Source: Pezizomycotina sp. ARF18
Taxonomy: Eukaryota; Ascomycota
NCBI GenBank assembly: GCA_002224055.1
Contig: AZLU01000020.1
Location: 186,001 to 250,000 of the forward strand
DNA length: 64,000 nt
Direction of reading: 5' to 3'
Shown here: piece by piece, positions 34,319-46,611 of the stretch
How positions within the stretch are numbered: the first letter of the stretch is position 1
How the letters are laid out: every line of letters starts with the position of its first letter
Translations under genes and position numbers: made by a program
Notes under the pieces: model-generated
Seen by the model: only the letters and a program-made list of their open reading frames with translations
Database searches by the model: none
What the model was told of the DNA's origin: nothing

Positions 34319-36333
34319 ATGCGAGCATCGGACGAAGACGACCGGCAGAAAAGCCCGAACGGATTCGTCGAAAAGGAACCCTTCCTGCAATCGAAACCGA
34401 AGCTCCACCTGTCCGACATCCTTCGAGATAACCCTCCGGACCCCTGGGGCAAAGGCCACAAGGAATTGTACATGATATGCGGCCTCCTCTACATGAACTC
34501 GATGATGGCGGGGTTCGACGGTAGCCTGCTGGGAAACATCAACGCGCTCGCGGAATTTCGAGTTACTTCGGCTTCGACGGTACCGGTTACGGCCTGGGGT
34601 TCCTGTTCGCGGCCGTCCAGGTCGGCGCCATGATCGGCGCGTTCCTGCTGTGGGTTGCGGACTGGCGGGGCAGGCTGTTCTGCATCCAGGTCGGGAGCTT
34701 GGGCGTGCTGTTCACGATCGTCATCCAGGGGATGTGCACCTCGTTCAGCATGTTCGTCTTCGGGAGGTGCGTGATGGGCATCTTCTCCTCGATAGCGTGT
34801 AAAGGTTCCGCGATGTACCTGATCGAGATCGCGCCGCCCAAGCACAGGGGCTTCCTGGTGGGTTGTACAACACGCTGTACTACTGCGGGTCGCTGCTGGC
34901 CACTTCCGCCACGGTCATGTCGCAGAAGCGGTACGCAGGCACGGAGTACACCTGGAGGATGCCGGTGTGGTACCAGTCGATACCGCCGTCGATAGTCGTG
35001 CTCGGCGTTTTCTTCATACCCGAGTCGCCAAGGTGGCTCATGGCGAAGGACAGGAGGCAGAAGCAGAGGCGATCCTGACCCGCTTTCACGCGAACGGCGA
35101 TCCATCGCACCCGATTGTCGAGCTCGAGATGTCCGAGATGTCCGAGGACCTACGGGCGGCCGGCGGACCCATGACGGCCAAGTCGTACTTTGACTGGAGC
35201 AACATGTTCCGCACGAAGGGGAGGAGGTATCGGATTTTCATCCTGCTCTGCATGAGCTGGTTCGGGCAGTTTTCAGGGAACAATGTACGGCATCTTCAGA
35301 TGAATAGGACAATATTTTACGAAAAAGAATTTCACTGACTAACAGGGAAACCAGCTCGTGTCATACTTCCTACCCCAAATGCTCTCGAACGTAGGAATAA
35401 CCAACGTCGACACCAAGCTCATGCTAAACGGACTCTACGCCATCATCGCGTGGATCGCCGCGGCCAGCGGCGCCGCGCTCCACGATGTATTCGGAAGACG
35501 AGCAATGTAAGTTTTTCTGCCATCCTCCACCGCTTCTAATTTCTGGCTTTACTTTCCTAAAACTAAATGCAATTAATTTTGTATAGGCTTTTCACTTGCA
35601 CCTGCGGCCTCGCGATATGCATGTCCATCATCACGACGACTTCGGCCGCGTACGAGTACACGGGCTCGGGCTTCCTCTCGCTGCTCACTATATTCTGGAT
35701 ATACACGTTCGGGATAGTCTACTCGCTGGGTTATACGAGCATGCAGCCGATATACCCCGCGGAGGTCCTCACGAACGACATGCGCGCGAAGGGGCTCTCC
35801 ATGTCCATGTTTACTGCCGGCTGCGCTGGATTCGTAAGTTAATTAGTATACAACAAAAAAAATTTTTTTTTGATCGTTGTGCTGTTTATATTTCGCTGCT
35901 GTACTCATGCAGAACGTGTGTAGGTGAACACGTTTGCGGCTCCGGTAGCGATGGCACGGTTCGGACACTGGTTCTATCTATTCTTCGTTGTGTGGGATTC
36001 GTTTGAAGCTGTGAGTATTCTTCCACCCCTGCCTTTCTCGGATCTTAATATATAGATCGGATAAACACGTGGATACTAACTTCTTGTTATTATATAGTCC
36101 ATTATATACAGTCCGTGCTCCCTCCCTATAAAACGTTTTATACTATTATAGCCTCCACCTTATCCAACAAACCCTTTTTTTTCTAGTAATATAAGCTGAC
36201 TCGCAAATGTTTTCTTTCTTGCAGAATATTTCGTTGAACGAAGGGTCGGACCTTGGAGGAGCTTGACGACGTGTTCGAAAGCCCTAATCCGGCTATAGCG
36301 AGTTTGGTATCGAGGAAGGACAGGGAGGGTTAA
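34319..36333 (+). CDS. MFS sugar porter (lactose/hexose permease type)
   Basis: Twelve-helix sugar:proton symporter. ATG at 34319 gives a charged N-terminus, then GLLYMNSMMAGFDGSLLGNI, helix VQVGAMIGAFLLWVADWRGR (motif GR), GRCVMGIFSSIACKGSAMYL with IEIAPPKHRGFLVG, YTWRMPVWYQSIPPSIVV, the signature PESPRWLMAKDR, central loop FHANGDPSHPIVELEMSEMS, SWFGQFSGNN, SYFLPQMLSNVGI, DVFGRRAM, YSLGYTSMQPIYPAEVLTND with MRAKGLSMSMFTAGCAGF, and a C-terminal YFVERR ... GRTLEELDDVFE ending at 36331-36333. Introns fit near 35285-35345, 35507-35585, 35833-35925 and 36010-36225. Frame corrections fall near 34556 (TTT for TTTT), 34861 (GGG for GGGG), 35065 and in the last exon. Substrate unknown. Confidence 0.92.
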
Positions 36334-37259
36334 ATAAGAATTCGGGTTTTTTGTTCAAGCATATAGTTTCACAGTAGGAGTTTCTTACCTTTCTTTTTTT
36401 TTTTTTCTTTGTTTACGATATATTATTCGATAGTAAATATGTTTATCTATTTTCTTTCCCTTGCTCTAGTTGATATCATATTTAATTATTATATCTTTCA
36501 AATTCATAAACGGCGAGGTGTACGAGATTTGGAGTTGAGTGTTCAACTGGCCCTTTTCTGCTTTTCTTTGTCTCTTTTTTTTCTTTTCGGTATATATCAT
36601 GTTATATTCCTTTCCATCCTATCCGCCTTTTAAATATATAAATATAAGAACTTCGCACTTCCACTTCTTTCCTTAGATTATCAATATCAACAAAGTTATA
36701 TAAGGAGAAATCACATTCTTGTTTTATTTTGATTGTGGTAGTCTGCAAAAAACGATTTTCTCTTTGTATGTATTCGTAATACATATACGAACACTTTTTA
36801 GAAAAATAGATAAAATATATATAATCAATAAAGTGAGCTTCGGGGGCACGGTATGGATATAGTTGTAGGATGTGGAGTTTGAATCCTCCGCAAAATTTCG
36901 TCTACACGTGTAGCCCAACCCTCTTCTGGATGTCTGATCTGCTCGATCTTTATCTTTAAGTAAATTCTGAAAGCAGCAAGTGGGAAAACTCATAGGAAGA
37001 ATACTGGCATATTAACTAACGCTCGATTATTTAGAAGATCTAATTAACCTTTTACCTTTTTTTTTTTTTTTTTCCCGTGCTCCTAGGTCCAGACTATTTT
37101 ACCTTTTATAACTTTTTCCTTGTCTTCTTTGTTTGGGTTCACTTTACCGTGCGTGCTCTATTTCAAATTTTTTTCCGCCTTCACCACCCGCTCCGGCTCA
37201 AGGAAAAGTCTAAGAACCCGTTTCAGCAACGGCTTTCAGATATCATTGGTTATAAATCC
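36334..37259. other. AT-rich intergenic DNA upstream of tRNA
   Basis: No coding-like frame. Contains T tracts at about 36394-36405 and 37058-37073. Confidence 0.5.
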
Positions 37260-37349
37260 GGTCAGGTGCCGAGTGGTCTAAGGCGCTAGAATCAGGTCAC
37301 GTGATCGATCTAGTGGGAAACCGCGCGAGTTCGAATCTCGCCCTGATCA
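37260..37349 (+). tRNA. tRNA-Leu (anticodon CAG) with an 11-nt intron
   Basis: The acceptor stem GGTCAGG (37260-37266) pairs with CCTGATC (37342-37348), one G-U pair. The D region GCCGAGTGGTCTAAGGC matches the Leu/Ser A box. The anticodon stem CTAGA/TCTAG (37286-37290, 37309-37313) encloses 18 nt: anticodon CAG at 37293-37295, G37, then an 11-nt insert with core TCACGTGA where tRNA introns sit. A variable arm (TGGGAAACCGC) and a perfect T arm (GCGAG-TTCGAAT-CTCGC, 37325-37341) follow, then A at 37349 and T runs that would stop Pol III. Only one base separates acceptor and D stem where two are usual, consistent with the lost-base pattern (GTGCC for GTGGCC). Leu is supported by anticodon, intron and long variable arm. 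Confidence 0.9.
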
Positions 37350-40300
37350 ACATTTTTTGACAATTTTCTGACATTTTTCTTTTGAAATTTTTTATTTTCG
37401 AAAATTTTCTTTTTGACTTTTTTTTTTTTTTGGAGACAATATATCCCATGCCTCTCTTTACCTTCTACAAGCCTCTGCGCTATGGAAAGAATCTCGAAGC
37501 TAGATGGAAAGGACGACTGCCATCGCAGATTACTCCGCTACGTCATGAAAGTCCCTGGAAAGCTGGAATTTTAATGTCCTGTTAAAAAAAAATGATGGAT
37601 GTAAAGAGATTGGGATGATCATGATAGATCTAAAAATCTTCTAAGCTCTTAAGGTCTCGTAAGTACGAAGGGAGAGGCCCATGTCGAAAATTTGGATATT
37701 GTGTATACATTGTTATTCTAGATACTTCTTCTTGTTAGCGAGCTTAACTAGACAATCGAGATATTAGCTGCAATATAAGTACCCTGCGCGCTGGAAATGA
37801 ATGATATTATCTTTTTTTTTTTTTTTTTTTTTTTTTCAGGGTTAATATACAACTAATATCGAATACCAAATTCTTCAAAGTAAATATAATATAGAAATAA
37901 ATACACTGTTTATTCAAGCTATAATTGTAGGTAACAAATCTGAGCGAGCGATTTAAATCCTCCAGAAGGAATCTCCACCTGAGCCCGGTCTTTTTACTAT
38001 AACTTATCCAATAGATCTTAATTGTTGCATGCTGCAGAATTGCTAGAAGTAGTATTATACTATTGTTCGGAGTAAGAAAGCGGACAGCGCTTGTAGTAAA
38101 CAATTTCAAAGGCAGAAAGCATGGTCAAAGCTCTTGGAAATTATGACAAGAGAAGATCAAGATTCCAAATTGAGGGAAGATCAACAGAAAAACCTTCGAT
38201 CATCTTAAAAAAAAAAATAGGGAGATTAGAAGCAAAAAGAACGGAGACGAGAGCCATATCCGCCGATCGTGCGGAATCTCATTTCCCTCCCAACCGGCCG
38301 GACCTTTTTAGTGGATAGGAAAAAATACCTCGCAGGAAGGCAAAAAAATCTCGCCGCCGGCTAACGGTGAATGTTGAAGATTGATGCTTCGGTTCTGGAC
38401 GCTGTGGTTATATAGAGTCGGTGGCCTACTACTAAACAAAAATCTGGCGATATTTTGCTGCAGATAACTTATATCTCAGGATAATAATACTGGTCTATTT
38501 GTTTGGCAAATTTGATTAGTGCTTCAGACGAGTAGGCTGAACTTATCAGAATAATTATATCTAATAGAAATTGATAAGTAGTCAAAAAGGCAACCAAGCA
38601 ATGTCCAAGGCTCCAAGACTGTTTTCTTCAAGGGATGGCAATGATGGAAGTGGCTTCCGTTAGTTCGACGGGAAAGACGTCAGCACTATCACATATCATA
38701 TGAACGCGCAAAAAAAAGGGGAGAGCTAAAGGTAACTTTTGCGAGTCAAGTGATACTCATTTTTAAAATGAGGGTTTAGGTCGAATACAGTATAGTGAAG
38801 AGGATAATGACGAAGGATAATAAGACTTTGCTTACAATAAGTTTGTAGTGGATAGTTTGTTTAATAATGATATTGCGTTGCATAGTGAAATGAGAAGATC
38901 GACGGTTTTTTTTAGTATAAGGAGGTTAGCCGCTAAGCGTCGACGGAGTGTAGCCGAAGAGTTGAAAGTGTGGGGGAGGAGAACCTTCAAATACAAATAA
39001 AATAAAAAAACCTCATGAAATAATCCGTGATAATGGATTTACTAGTATCTGCTCGTCTACCTATTTCGATCCTTGCCCTTAGCTACTTATTTCCCTTTTC
39101 AAAAACGAAACAATCTACTTAGACAGAATAGGTAATAAGGCACTTACCTTAGAGAACTGCACAGTTATAAAATAAAATCTCCTATCATGTACGGAAGGAT
39201 TCTCATCACATTGTGGCTTAAGCCAAACGAGCAGAAACTCGTAATAGTACGTATTATTGCTTAGCTAAACGGTTTTGAAGTCGCTAAGCTAACATCAGTT
39301 TTTTTATTTCCCTTGCAAGATCTCTAAGAATAGCTTCATAGCACAGACGCGAGTCATTTAACTGACGATTGGAATTTATGACAGCGGTGGCTTTCCTCGT
39401 TTCAAAACTGTGAAGCTGCGCTAACTTTTTTTTTTTTTTTTTTTTTACGGATGTTTGAAGATTTTACTTAGGAAGCCAGAAAACTCTATCAAAGAGGTCC
39501 AAAAAAAAAAAAAAAATACGATTGACACTCTCGATAATATTATCACCGTCACTATTTCAAAGGTAGAACTGCGAGATGGACCGACTTTGAACTTCAAATC
39601 CTCATTAAAGGCGTCACCAATTCGGTACCTGCATCACCTCGCCGTAATGGCAAGAACAAGGGGAGTTCAACCCTGCTCTTCCCCAGTCTTTACGCTCGTC
39701 GGTGCAATGCACAAGCAACAAGCTGCTTGCGAGTGCGGGGACATTTGCGAGAACTGCTTTTTCCCTGAACTGGGGTAATAGGAATGCCGAGGATCATACG
39801 ATACTTTTGTGCTCAGCTGGGAACAGTAGCCGCAGAACGATAGCTGTGAAAATACAACATGTTAACCGCCATGGATACGAGTTGGACGTCTCCAGAAAAA
39901 AAAGAACAGCAGATGTCTTAAATCCGTCAATCGTTTCTCTTCAATATCTTCGAATCTGTGCAACGAGAGCGACTTGGGATTATATATATATATTTTCCTA
40001 AACTTGAAACTGGAATCGCAATTGAGCACACTCGCTTATATTGTGGAGAAGGTATATACATACACCCGATTACTTGGTAGATATCCGGGTCCTCTCTTTC
40101 TCCGACTCTCACGGCAGTGCAGATATAACCGTAGCCTGAAAGTGACTGTCGTCCCTATTTTTCCAGCCCCGTAAAAGGTTTGTTCAAAGCGGCGTTCGGC
40201 GTTGATCTGCCCCCCGAGTAGTGGAAAAAAACGGGAAAATTTTTTTCCCTGTGTTTCCCTTGCGTTCACTGATCCGAAACCCTTATCGTTTATCAGGATA

Positions 40301-41473
40301 GACAGGCGTCCGGATCTATTGGACAGGTTTCTCCTCCTCCATTTGACCGCAAGAACTGGCTAAATACTTGGAGTCTTGTCACTTGTGCCTGTTCACGAAA
40401 CGGTGAGGCGTACGACGATCGATGTCAAGGTGTTACTTTGATAAGTAAACGGAAAAAAAAAAAAAAAAAAAGAGGATAAAATAACTACATGTACAACACC
40501 AAAACCAAAACGAAGAAGAAAGCCGTGATTCGGTGATCATTGTGATCCACACGGTTGCTGTCCAACTTGTCACGGGATCGTCGCTGGGGGACGATCAATA
40601 CACGGTGCGGCAACTTTAAAAGGGGATTGTCAGTCTTAGGTATCAAATATTGAACTCTAGCCCCCCAAACCCCAAATTGACTAACTTATTCCAAGAGCGA
40701 AAAAGGGATATCTCTACAGAAAGTACCGCTTTTTTTTTTTTTTCGGCAACCAGAACCCAAATTCCCTCGTCCCCCTATCGGGAAAAAGTGGGCTCGGCGG
40801 GTCCCCTTTCATTTATTTCTGTCGGTTAAAGGGGACGGTCGGCGCCAATCTTTCCCTAAAAACGATAGGGTGTTGAAAAAAAAAAAAAAAAAAAAACCTA
40901 CACAGCCTAACTGCGCCGCCGCCTCAGTTGTAGCAGCGGAATAAGCTCATAGATCAAAGCGCGTTTGTCAATCGGGTTTACAAACAAAAGAGCGAGAGAG
41001 CGAAAAGGGGAACACGTGATGGTGACCACAGTGCACCGCTCTGTTGTCTGTCGTAAGTAAATTGGCCCCAAAACTCTATATTGACCCTTGTAAGCGTACC
41101 AATAGTGCTCTTCTCGCTAATCTGGCTCGTTTTTTTTTTTTTTTTTTTTTTTATATATATTTTTTAAAGAATATCAATACTCCGCAATGTTCGGTACGCG
41201 TCCCTTCCAGTCGCCTCGACAGGTCTCGGAGAAGGACCGCTTCTCATCAACATTGATTGCAATTGTGGCCTGCCATCCCACGTTCTGTTCGTCTCCTGAA
41301 CGAAGAGCCGTACATTCGGTTTGAATGAAACACCGTATAGGCTCAGCGGCCTATAGAACGGGGTATTTTGACGCTCTTGGCTTCCGTGAAAAAGAGTAAT
41401 CCGAATATCGTTGCGATGCTGCTTTCAATTCATTTGCAAGGCAGCAGCAGTTACGGACTTAATGTCTCTCCTC

Positions 41474-41506
<33 letters not shown>
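41474..41506. repeat. T14-A19 foldback homopolymer
   Basis: A run of 14 T is joined directly to 19 A, giving a self-complementary block that can extrude as a hairpin. Confidence 0.8.
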
Positions 41507-42053
41507 CCTTTTTCTGGTTTTATTTTATTCTCGTTGTTTTAACAAATCGGAATTGATCCCTTATTACTATGGGAAATAATAGCTCAGACGGTTCGATAGT
41601 ACTATTGAGTATTACCTTGTGTTAATAGGTAAAGTCTACCGCCTGTCCTTGTTCAGTCCTTGTTCAGGTCCTTGTTCGTGGGTCTGGATAGTAGCAGCAG
41701 CAGAACCGTTCGCCGAGTTCCTGGGCCGAGGTCAGTCTTTGTCGACAACCAAAAATGCTTGTCTAGACTCGCAACCTTGAGTTTATCTCCACCGAGAATA
41801 TTTGCGATAGGGTGGGGAGTAGGGTTCATCGCTGGTCGGAAGTGGGAGGGTCGACGAGTCGTGCGGGTTTAGCTGACGACTCTGGTGAGTGGACATCGAT
41901 GTGATCAGTCTACTTCCCGTGCATTTACGAATTACCGGGGGCTCCCTTTACCTCGTCCACACTTTTCTCGACCGCTTTTCCATTCAGATTCTAACTGCCA
42001 TATTGTGCGCCGAAGCGCTGGATTCTCTATAACTTGCTAACGCTTGCATCTCG

Positions 42054-42087
42054 TCCAAAAAAAAAAATTTTTTTTTTTTTTTTGGAC
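42054..42087. repeat. A11-T16 foldback with GC-flanked arms
   Basis: GTCC, 11 A, 16 T, then GGAC: the flanks are also complementary, so the inverted repeat extends beyond the homopolymers. Confidence 0.8.
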
Positions 42088-42788
42088 AGAATATATTATT
42101 TTCCGGTCCCAAGACGCTAACCCTTGGGCCACAATCTGAACATGGGAAAGATCTCACTGGATCGTCTTAAGGTGCGACCTTTTCTTGCCCTTTGGTATTA
42201 CTACTCGATAGTAATATTATACTTCAATAATACGTTGGTAAGTAAGTTATAGTGGTTTTCCGAACAACCGGCGCTGTTACCAATTCTTCCATTTGTTTAT
42301 TGTTTCTTCATTGCTTTCGAAACTGACTGAGAGTTTACTTAGTATACGTCTAAACTATAGCCGTATACAAAAAGGACCTTTACCAGATGAGAAAAAAATT
42401 TTTTTTTTTTTAAATTTTATTTATTTTTCTATCGGTGGTTATTGCCTCAGTCGCAGTTTACTGGAGGCCCCACTACGACGCCGATATTTTTTTCTTTCGA
42501 GTCGTGGAGGCTCATATTAGTTTATACAGCGATAATGGGAGCCACCGACTTTATCGACCGATCCCACTGGCAGAAGGTAGAAGCGTCGGCCGCCTCTCGA
42601 TAAGGAAAACCCCTGGGAATATATTAAAAATTAGCGCTTCAAACACCGACCGTTGACAAGCCGTGTCGAAAGTAGGCATGATCTGCCCGGACTATCTGCG
42701 AACTCGGACCTTTTGTAGGTTAGCCTGAACTTACACCCTTTCTCAATCAGTAACTGAGTCTTTCCTCCATTTGCCAGTAAGTGTTTAC

Positions 42789-42814
42789 AAAATAAAATAA
42801 AATAAAATAAAATA
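42789..42814. repeat. (AAAAT)n microsatellite, 5 units
   Basis: Five tandem AAAAT/AAATA units in intergenic DNA upstream of the rhodopsin-domain gene. Confidence 0.85.
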
Positions 42815-43549
42815 CTTAATATATTGAATATAATATAGACGATATGTTTTCTTTTTTTTCTATTGCAGTGTCTGAGGTATTTTTCCTTTTTCTATTTTCT
42901 TTGTTTTTCTACCAGAACTGATCGACGGTGAACCAAAAGTTGACTATTGCTTTAGTTATATTGCCCCAGAAGGTAATTATCTGTGCGAATCCCTCATAAA
43001 TTCACGGACCACGGTACCTTAAAGTCGGGGGGCACTAACCCCAAGGCCTACAGTGGTAGGGTTTGTGGATCTGGGATTGGATCGTCGGACCGTTCTGTCG
43101 AGGACTCTAGGTATCATGGATACAACACATAAACGAAAAGAGGAAAGGGAAAAGAAAAAGAAAAGAAAGAAAATAGAAACACCAAAACGCCGGGATGGCT
43201 TTTTTCTGAACGCGCAAACGAACCTTAGCGATTTAGTTATTCCACTTTTAGTGCGTTGGGTAATTGCGATTTAGAATAGCATATATACTCCATCCTTTCG
43301 CTCTGGGTTACCCATCTCCATCCCTCCAGTATTGCTCCTAGCGGACTGCAGAAAAGCATCTTCCTCTCTTTCATAGCCTCATTATTACTATTATTATATA
43401 TTATTATTTAATTTACTTTTCCTTTGAACATTTCCTCAATTTAGAAAAGCCACTGGTTTAGGCTTTGCGTATAGAACAGATTCACGACTTTACAACTCCT
43501 TCCTCGGTTTTTCTATATCGTTCCTTTTCCGAGTAAACGGACAACAATC

Positions 43550-45019
43550 ATGGGTCTTTTACGGACTTCCACCTGCTGCGGTGGAATTCATCAGAGAAGC
43601 CATCACTCTTTTCGGTATAGCTGTGCTGTGTATTGCACTGAGAACATATGCCCGTTTACACATCACGGGCGGTTTCAGACACTTGAAGGCGGACGATTTT
43701 GATGATACTTGCGGGTGTAGTATTGCAATTTTCTATTTTATTTTTTTCGTATATGTTATATTATCATGAGTCTAACTTTTCGATCATCTATAGATCGTAT
43801 ATGGTATCGAGACCTGTCTTGCGTGCATGGTCGGTTTGAAGTATCACGGTCTTGCCAACAATGGTATGACGCTCGAGCAACGAAAGGCTTTGACCCCAGA
43901 CAACCCTGAGTTCCAACTCAGAGTCGGAGGATCTAAGATCCAGCTCATGGATGGCCCACTTACACCTCCCTTCTTTGGTTGCTTAAGTGCTGCATGATCA
44001 TCTACTACACCAGACTTGCGTAAGTTTATCTCACTATCAACTTTAATTGATACTCGGATAGCTAACAGAATCGTTATCTAGCAATGGTTATAACGGCTCC
44101 ACCACTCGTATCCGCATCGGATTTGGAGCTATTGGGGTAACATACGTTATCGCCATCCTCAGCATTCTTCTCGGATGCGGCCTTCCGTTTTCTAAGAATT
44201 GGCAAATCTACCCCGAACCGACCAACCACTGCCAGCCAGCTATCTCCAAGATTGATTGCTATGTCGTCGTTGTCCTCAACGTCGCCACGATCTCTACCTC
44301 ATGTCTATCCTCTGCCATGCTCTGGCGCGCTCAGATCCTCTCAAGCGCAAGATCCTACTTTGCGGTATGTTCTCGGTGGTATGTTCGTCGTCATGGCCGG
44401 TATCCTCCGTGCTGCTTCATCCTCCACGATCCCGTCGGTGGAGCTCAGAAAGCCGGTTCCTGGGCCGTCCGCGAGACCTTCGTCTCCGTCATCATCGCAA
44501 CGTCCCCATGATCTACCCCTCTTCCTCCGCGGATACAACAAGCTCAAGACCTACTCCAGCAGCCGGGCACTTCCTTCTCCCTCGGAGGAAGCAAGTCTGG
44601 TTGGTCTTTGCAGAAGCCTGGATCCGGATCCGACGGTTCCGGACGCTACGACGACTCCAGCCGCAGGAACAAGAGGAGGCCCATGAGCATCGGCATGAGC
44701 ATGCCAACCACGACCGAGAGCGGAGAGCACATCGTCATGGACACGGGTATCAAGAGCGAAACACATTCGAAGTACGCAGCGTCCCGCCGACGAAGAAATG
44801 CCCATGGATACCATCGGATCCAGCGGCAGAAAGCCCGGCAACTTGGGTGCCAGCTACACGATAAGCGTTGACGGCAAGCAGGCCATCGCTCCAGGCACGG
44901 TACCCACAAGGGAAATGACTCACTTGCAGGATAGAAATAGACCGGTCGACCTCTTGATCGAGGTTCGACAAAAAAAAAAGTCATCCTCAACGACAACAAA
45001 AGTAAAAGAGCCTTTTTAA
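43550..45019 (+). CDS. fungal rhodopsin-domain (SAT4-like) seven-helix membrane protein
   Basis: Members of this fungal seven-helix family (related to the membrane core of PTH11-type receptors) are thought to act as receptors or membrane scaffolds; most are uncharacterised. From ATG 43550: MGLLRTST, EFIREAITLFGIAVLCIALR with TYARLHITGGF, the signature LKADDF.MILAG broken by an intron (to ~43793), VYGIETCLACMVGLKYHGLA, PTYTSLLWLLKCCMIIYYTR, intron 44019-44082, GFGAIGVTYVIAILSILLGC, LPFSKNWQIYPEPTNHCQPA, YVVVVLNVATDLYLM, FVVMAGILRAAFILHD, and VRETFVSVIIATSPMIYPLF. No CFEM domain precedes the helices. The C-terminal tail (~170 residues) is Ser/Lys/Met-rich, with ISVDGKQAIAPGTVPTREMT near the end. 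At least six frame corrections are needed; the exact C-terminus (45019 or a little further) is uncertain. Confidence 0.85.
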
Positions 45020-46575
45020 CGCAAAGCGATTTGCCCAATCAATATAGTCCGTTTTTGATAAAATGGGCCTGGACCTAGACTAAAAAACAACAAAAGTAGT
45101 GTTCTTGTGACAAAGATCCCTTATACTTTCCTTTTCGAAAACATTACAACATTTTCATTCGTTACTTTTTTTTTTTTGTAGATGCTTTCTGCTGGTGCTC
45201 GGAGTTCTTTTTAGTGTGCTTTCTTTTTTCTTTCTTTCAAAACTTCCTTGTACATACTTTACACGATTTCTCATTTGTATATCAAACTTCTTACGGTCTC
45301 TACCTTCGACAGGTCGACCAACCAAAAAAACAAGGAACAAAAAAGTTCGGTCAAGCCGGTTATCTCTTGTAGCGTAGAAACACTGCAGCTGGTCAGCCAG
45401 TTACTTTCATTTTCCTATAACAAAACAGATGTTTTGTTTCTCTTTCTTTGTATTACTAGTCTAGATATCCAATGGAAAAAGAGAGATCCCACCAAACAAA
45501 TTATCGTTTAAAACAAATGATATGCGAAGGGGGAAAAGAAAAAAAAAGTCTGACGATGTCTGATCCATTCGCCTTACGCTGCCGCCACCGTCATTTAACT
45601 TAAACTTCAACATTAGTAAAGCAAGCTTGAGGCATTTTAAAAATTGGAGCCGCTTAGGCTTTTGGACTTCCAAGTTCTAACACGGACATTCCGTGGAAGT
45701 GGGTTCGGTAAATACGACTAGTTAGCCAGTTAACTTTTGGCGTTAATCGGGGTGTCAGTCAATCAATTTAAACATGTACACGGAAAACTATAAGTGTACG
45801 AGTACACGATCCTTTTTTTTGTCTTCCCCTGCCGAGAATTATTGAGTTTAGACGGTAAATAGCCATCCGGAGCACAGTTCCCAATTGACTTTCCGCCACG
45901 AACGCCCTGCTGGCTGACGACCGAGAACCCCTCAGACTCCAGCAATATCGTGATCAATCAGCCAAAAAGTATAATGAAACCTGACGGCAATTGAGTATCT
46001 AAAACTTCATATATATCTCATAAGAAAGATAAAAAAAAAAACTCATGAACCATGATTCCTCCCACTCTTTCTCTATCGGATATACAATTCACACCCTTAA
46101 ACTATTCCCTCATACTCAGCGATATACCGATAGAAAAAAAAAATTTTTTTTGATTAGACTGTGGGCCATGGCTGTGTATACGATCCACCACTACACCCAC
46201 CCAGTTTTCTTCAAAAAAAAAAAAAAGCTCAAAAATATTTAGCGTCTAAAACTAACGATTGAGAATACGAGTAAGCTAAAAATTCGCTAGTCTGTCTCCC
46301 GAGTAAGAATTAAGGAGAAAGGCAACCGGCAAAGCTTAAGTAGGGGCTTGGGGGGAGGCGCGCAACATGTCCTCCATCCCGTTATTCACAGGCTAATCCA
46401 ACCCGCCGACCGATAGGACGATTAATGCCACGTGGGAAATAGCCTCCTTGGCCTAGCGTTTAAAGTCTAAAATACCTAGGTAAAATACTTCGACGCGACG
46501 CTACCTTAACATGGGTATACCGTTGCAAGTTGCAACACTAGTGCCACTCGACTACTTGATTGTTGGAGATAAATT

Positions 46576-46611
<36 letters not shown>

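Larger units (their letters stand above)
37350..43549. other. 6.2 kb gene desert rich in A/T tracts
   Basis: No supportable gene. Homopolymers: T25 37812-37836, T21 39426-39446, A19 40453-40471, A21 40876-40896, T23 41130-41152, and back-to-back T/A or A/T runs at 41474-41506 and 42057-42083. A pentanucleotide repeat lies at 42789-42814. A frame at 39455-39778 ends with a Cys-containing stretch (ACECGDICENCFF) but has no other protein feature and begins in an A run. The right end is the promoter of the rhodopsin-domain gene. Confidence 0.5.

Noticed and set aside
41575-41640. A-box-like TAGCTCAGACGG hinting at a tRNA
   Set aside because: No B box at the right distance and no acceptor pairing.
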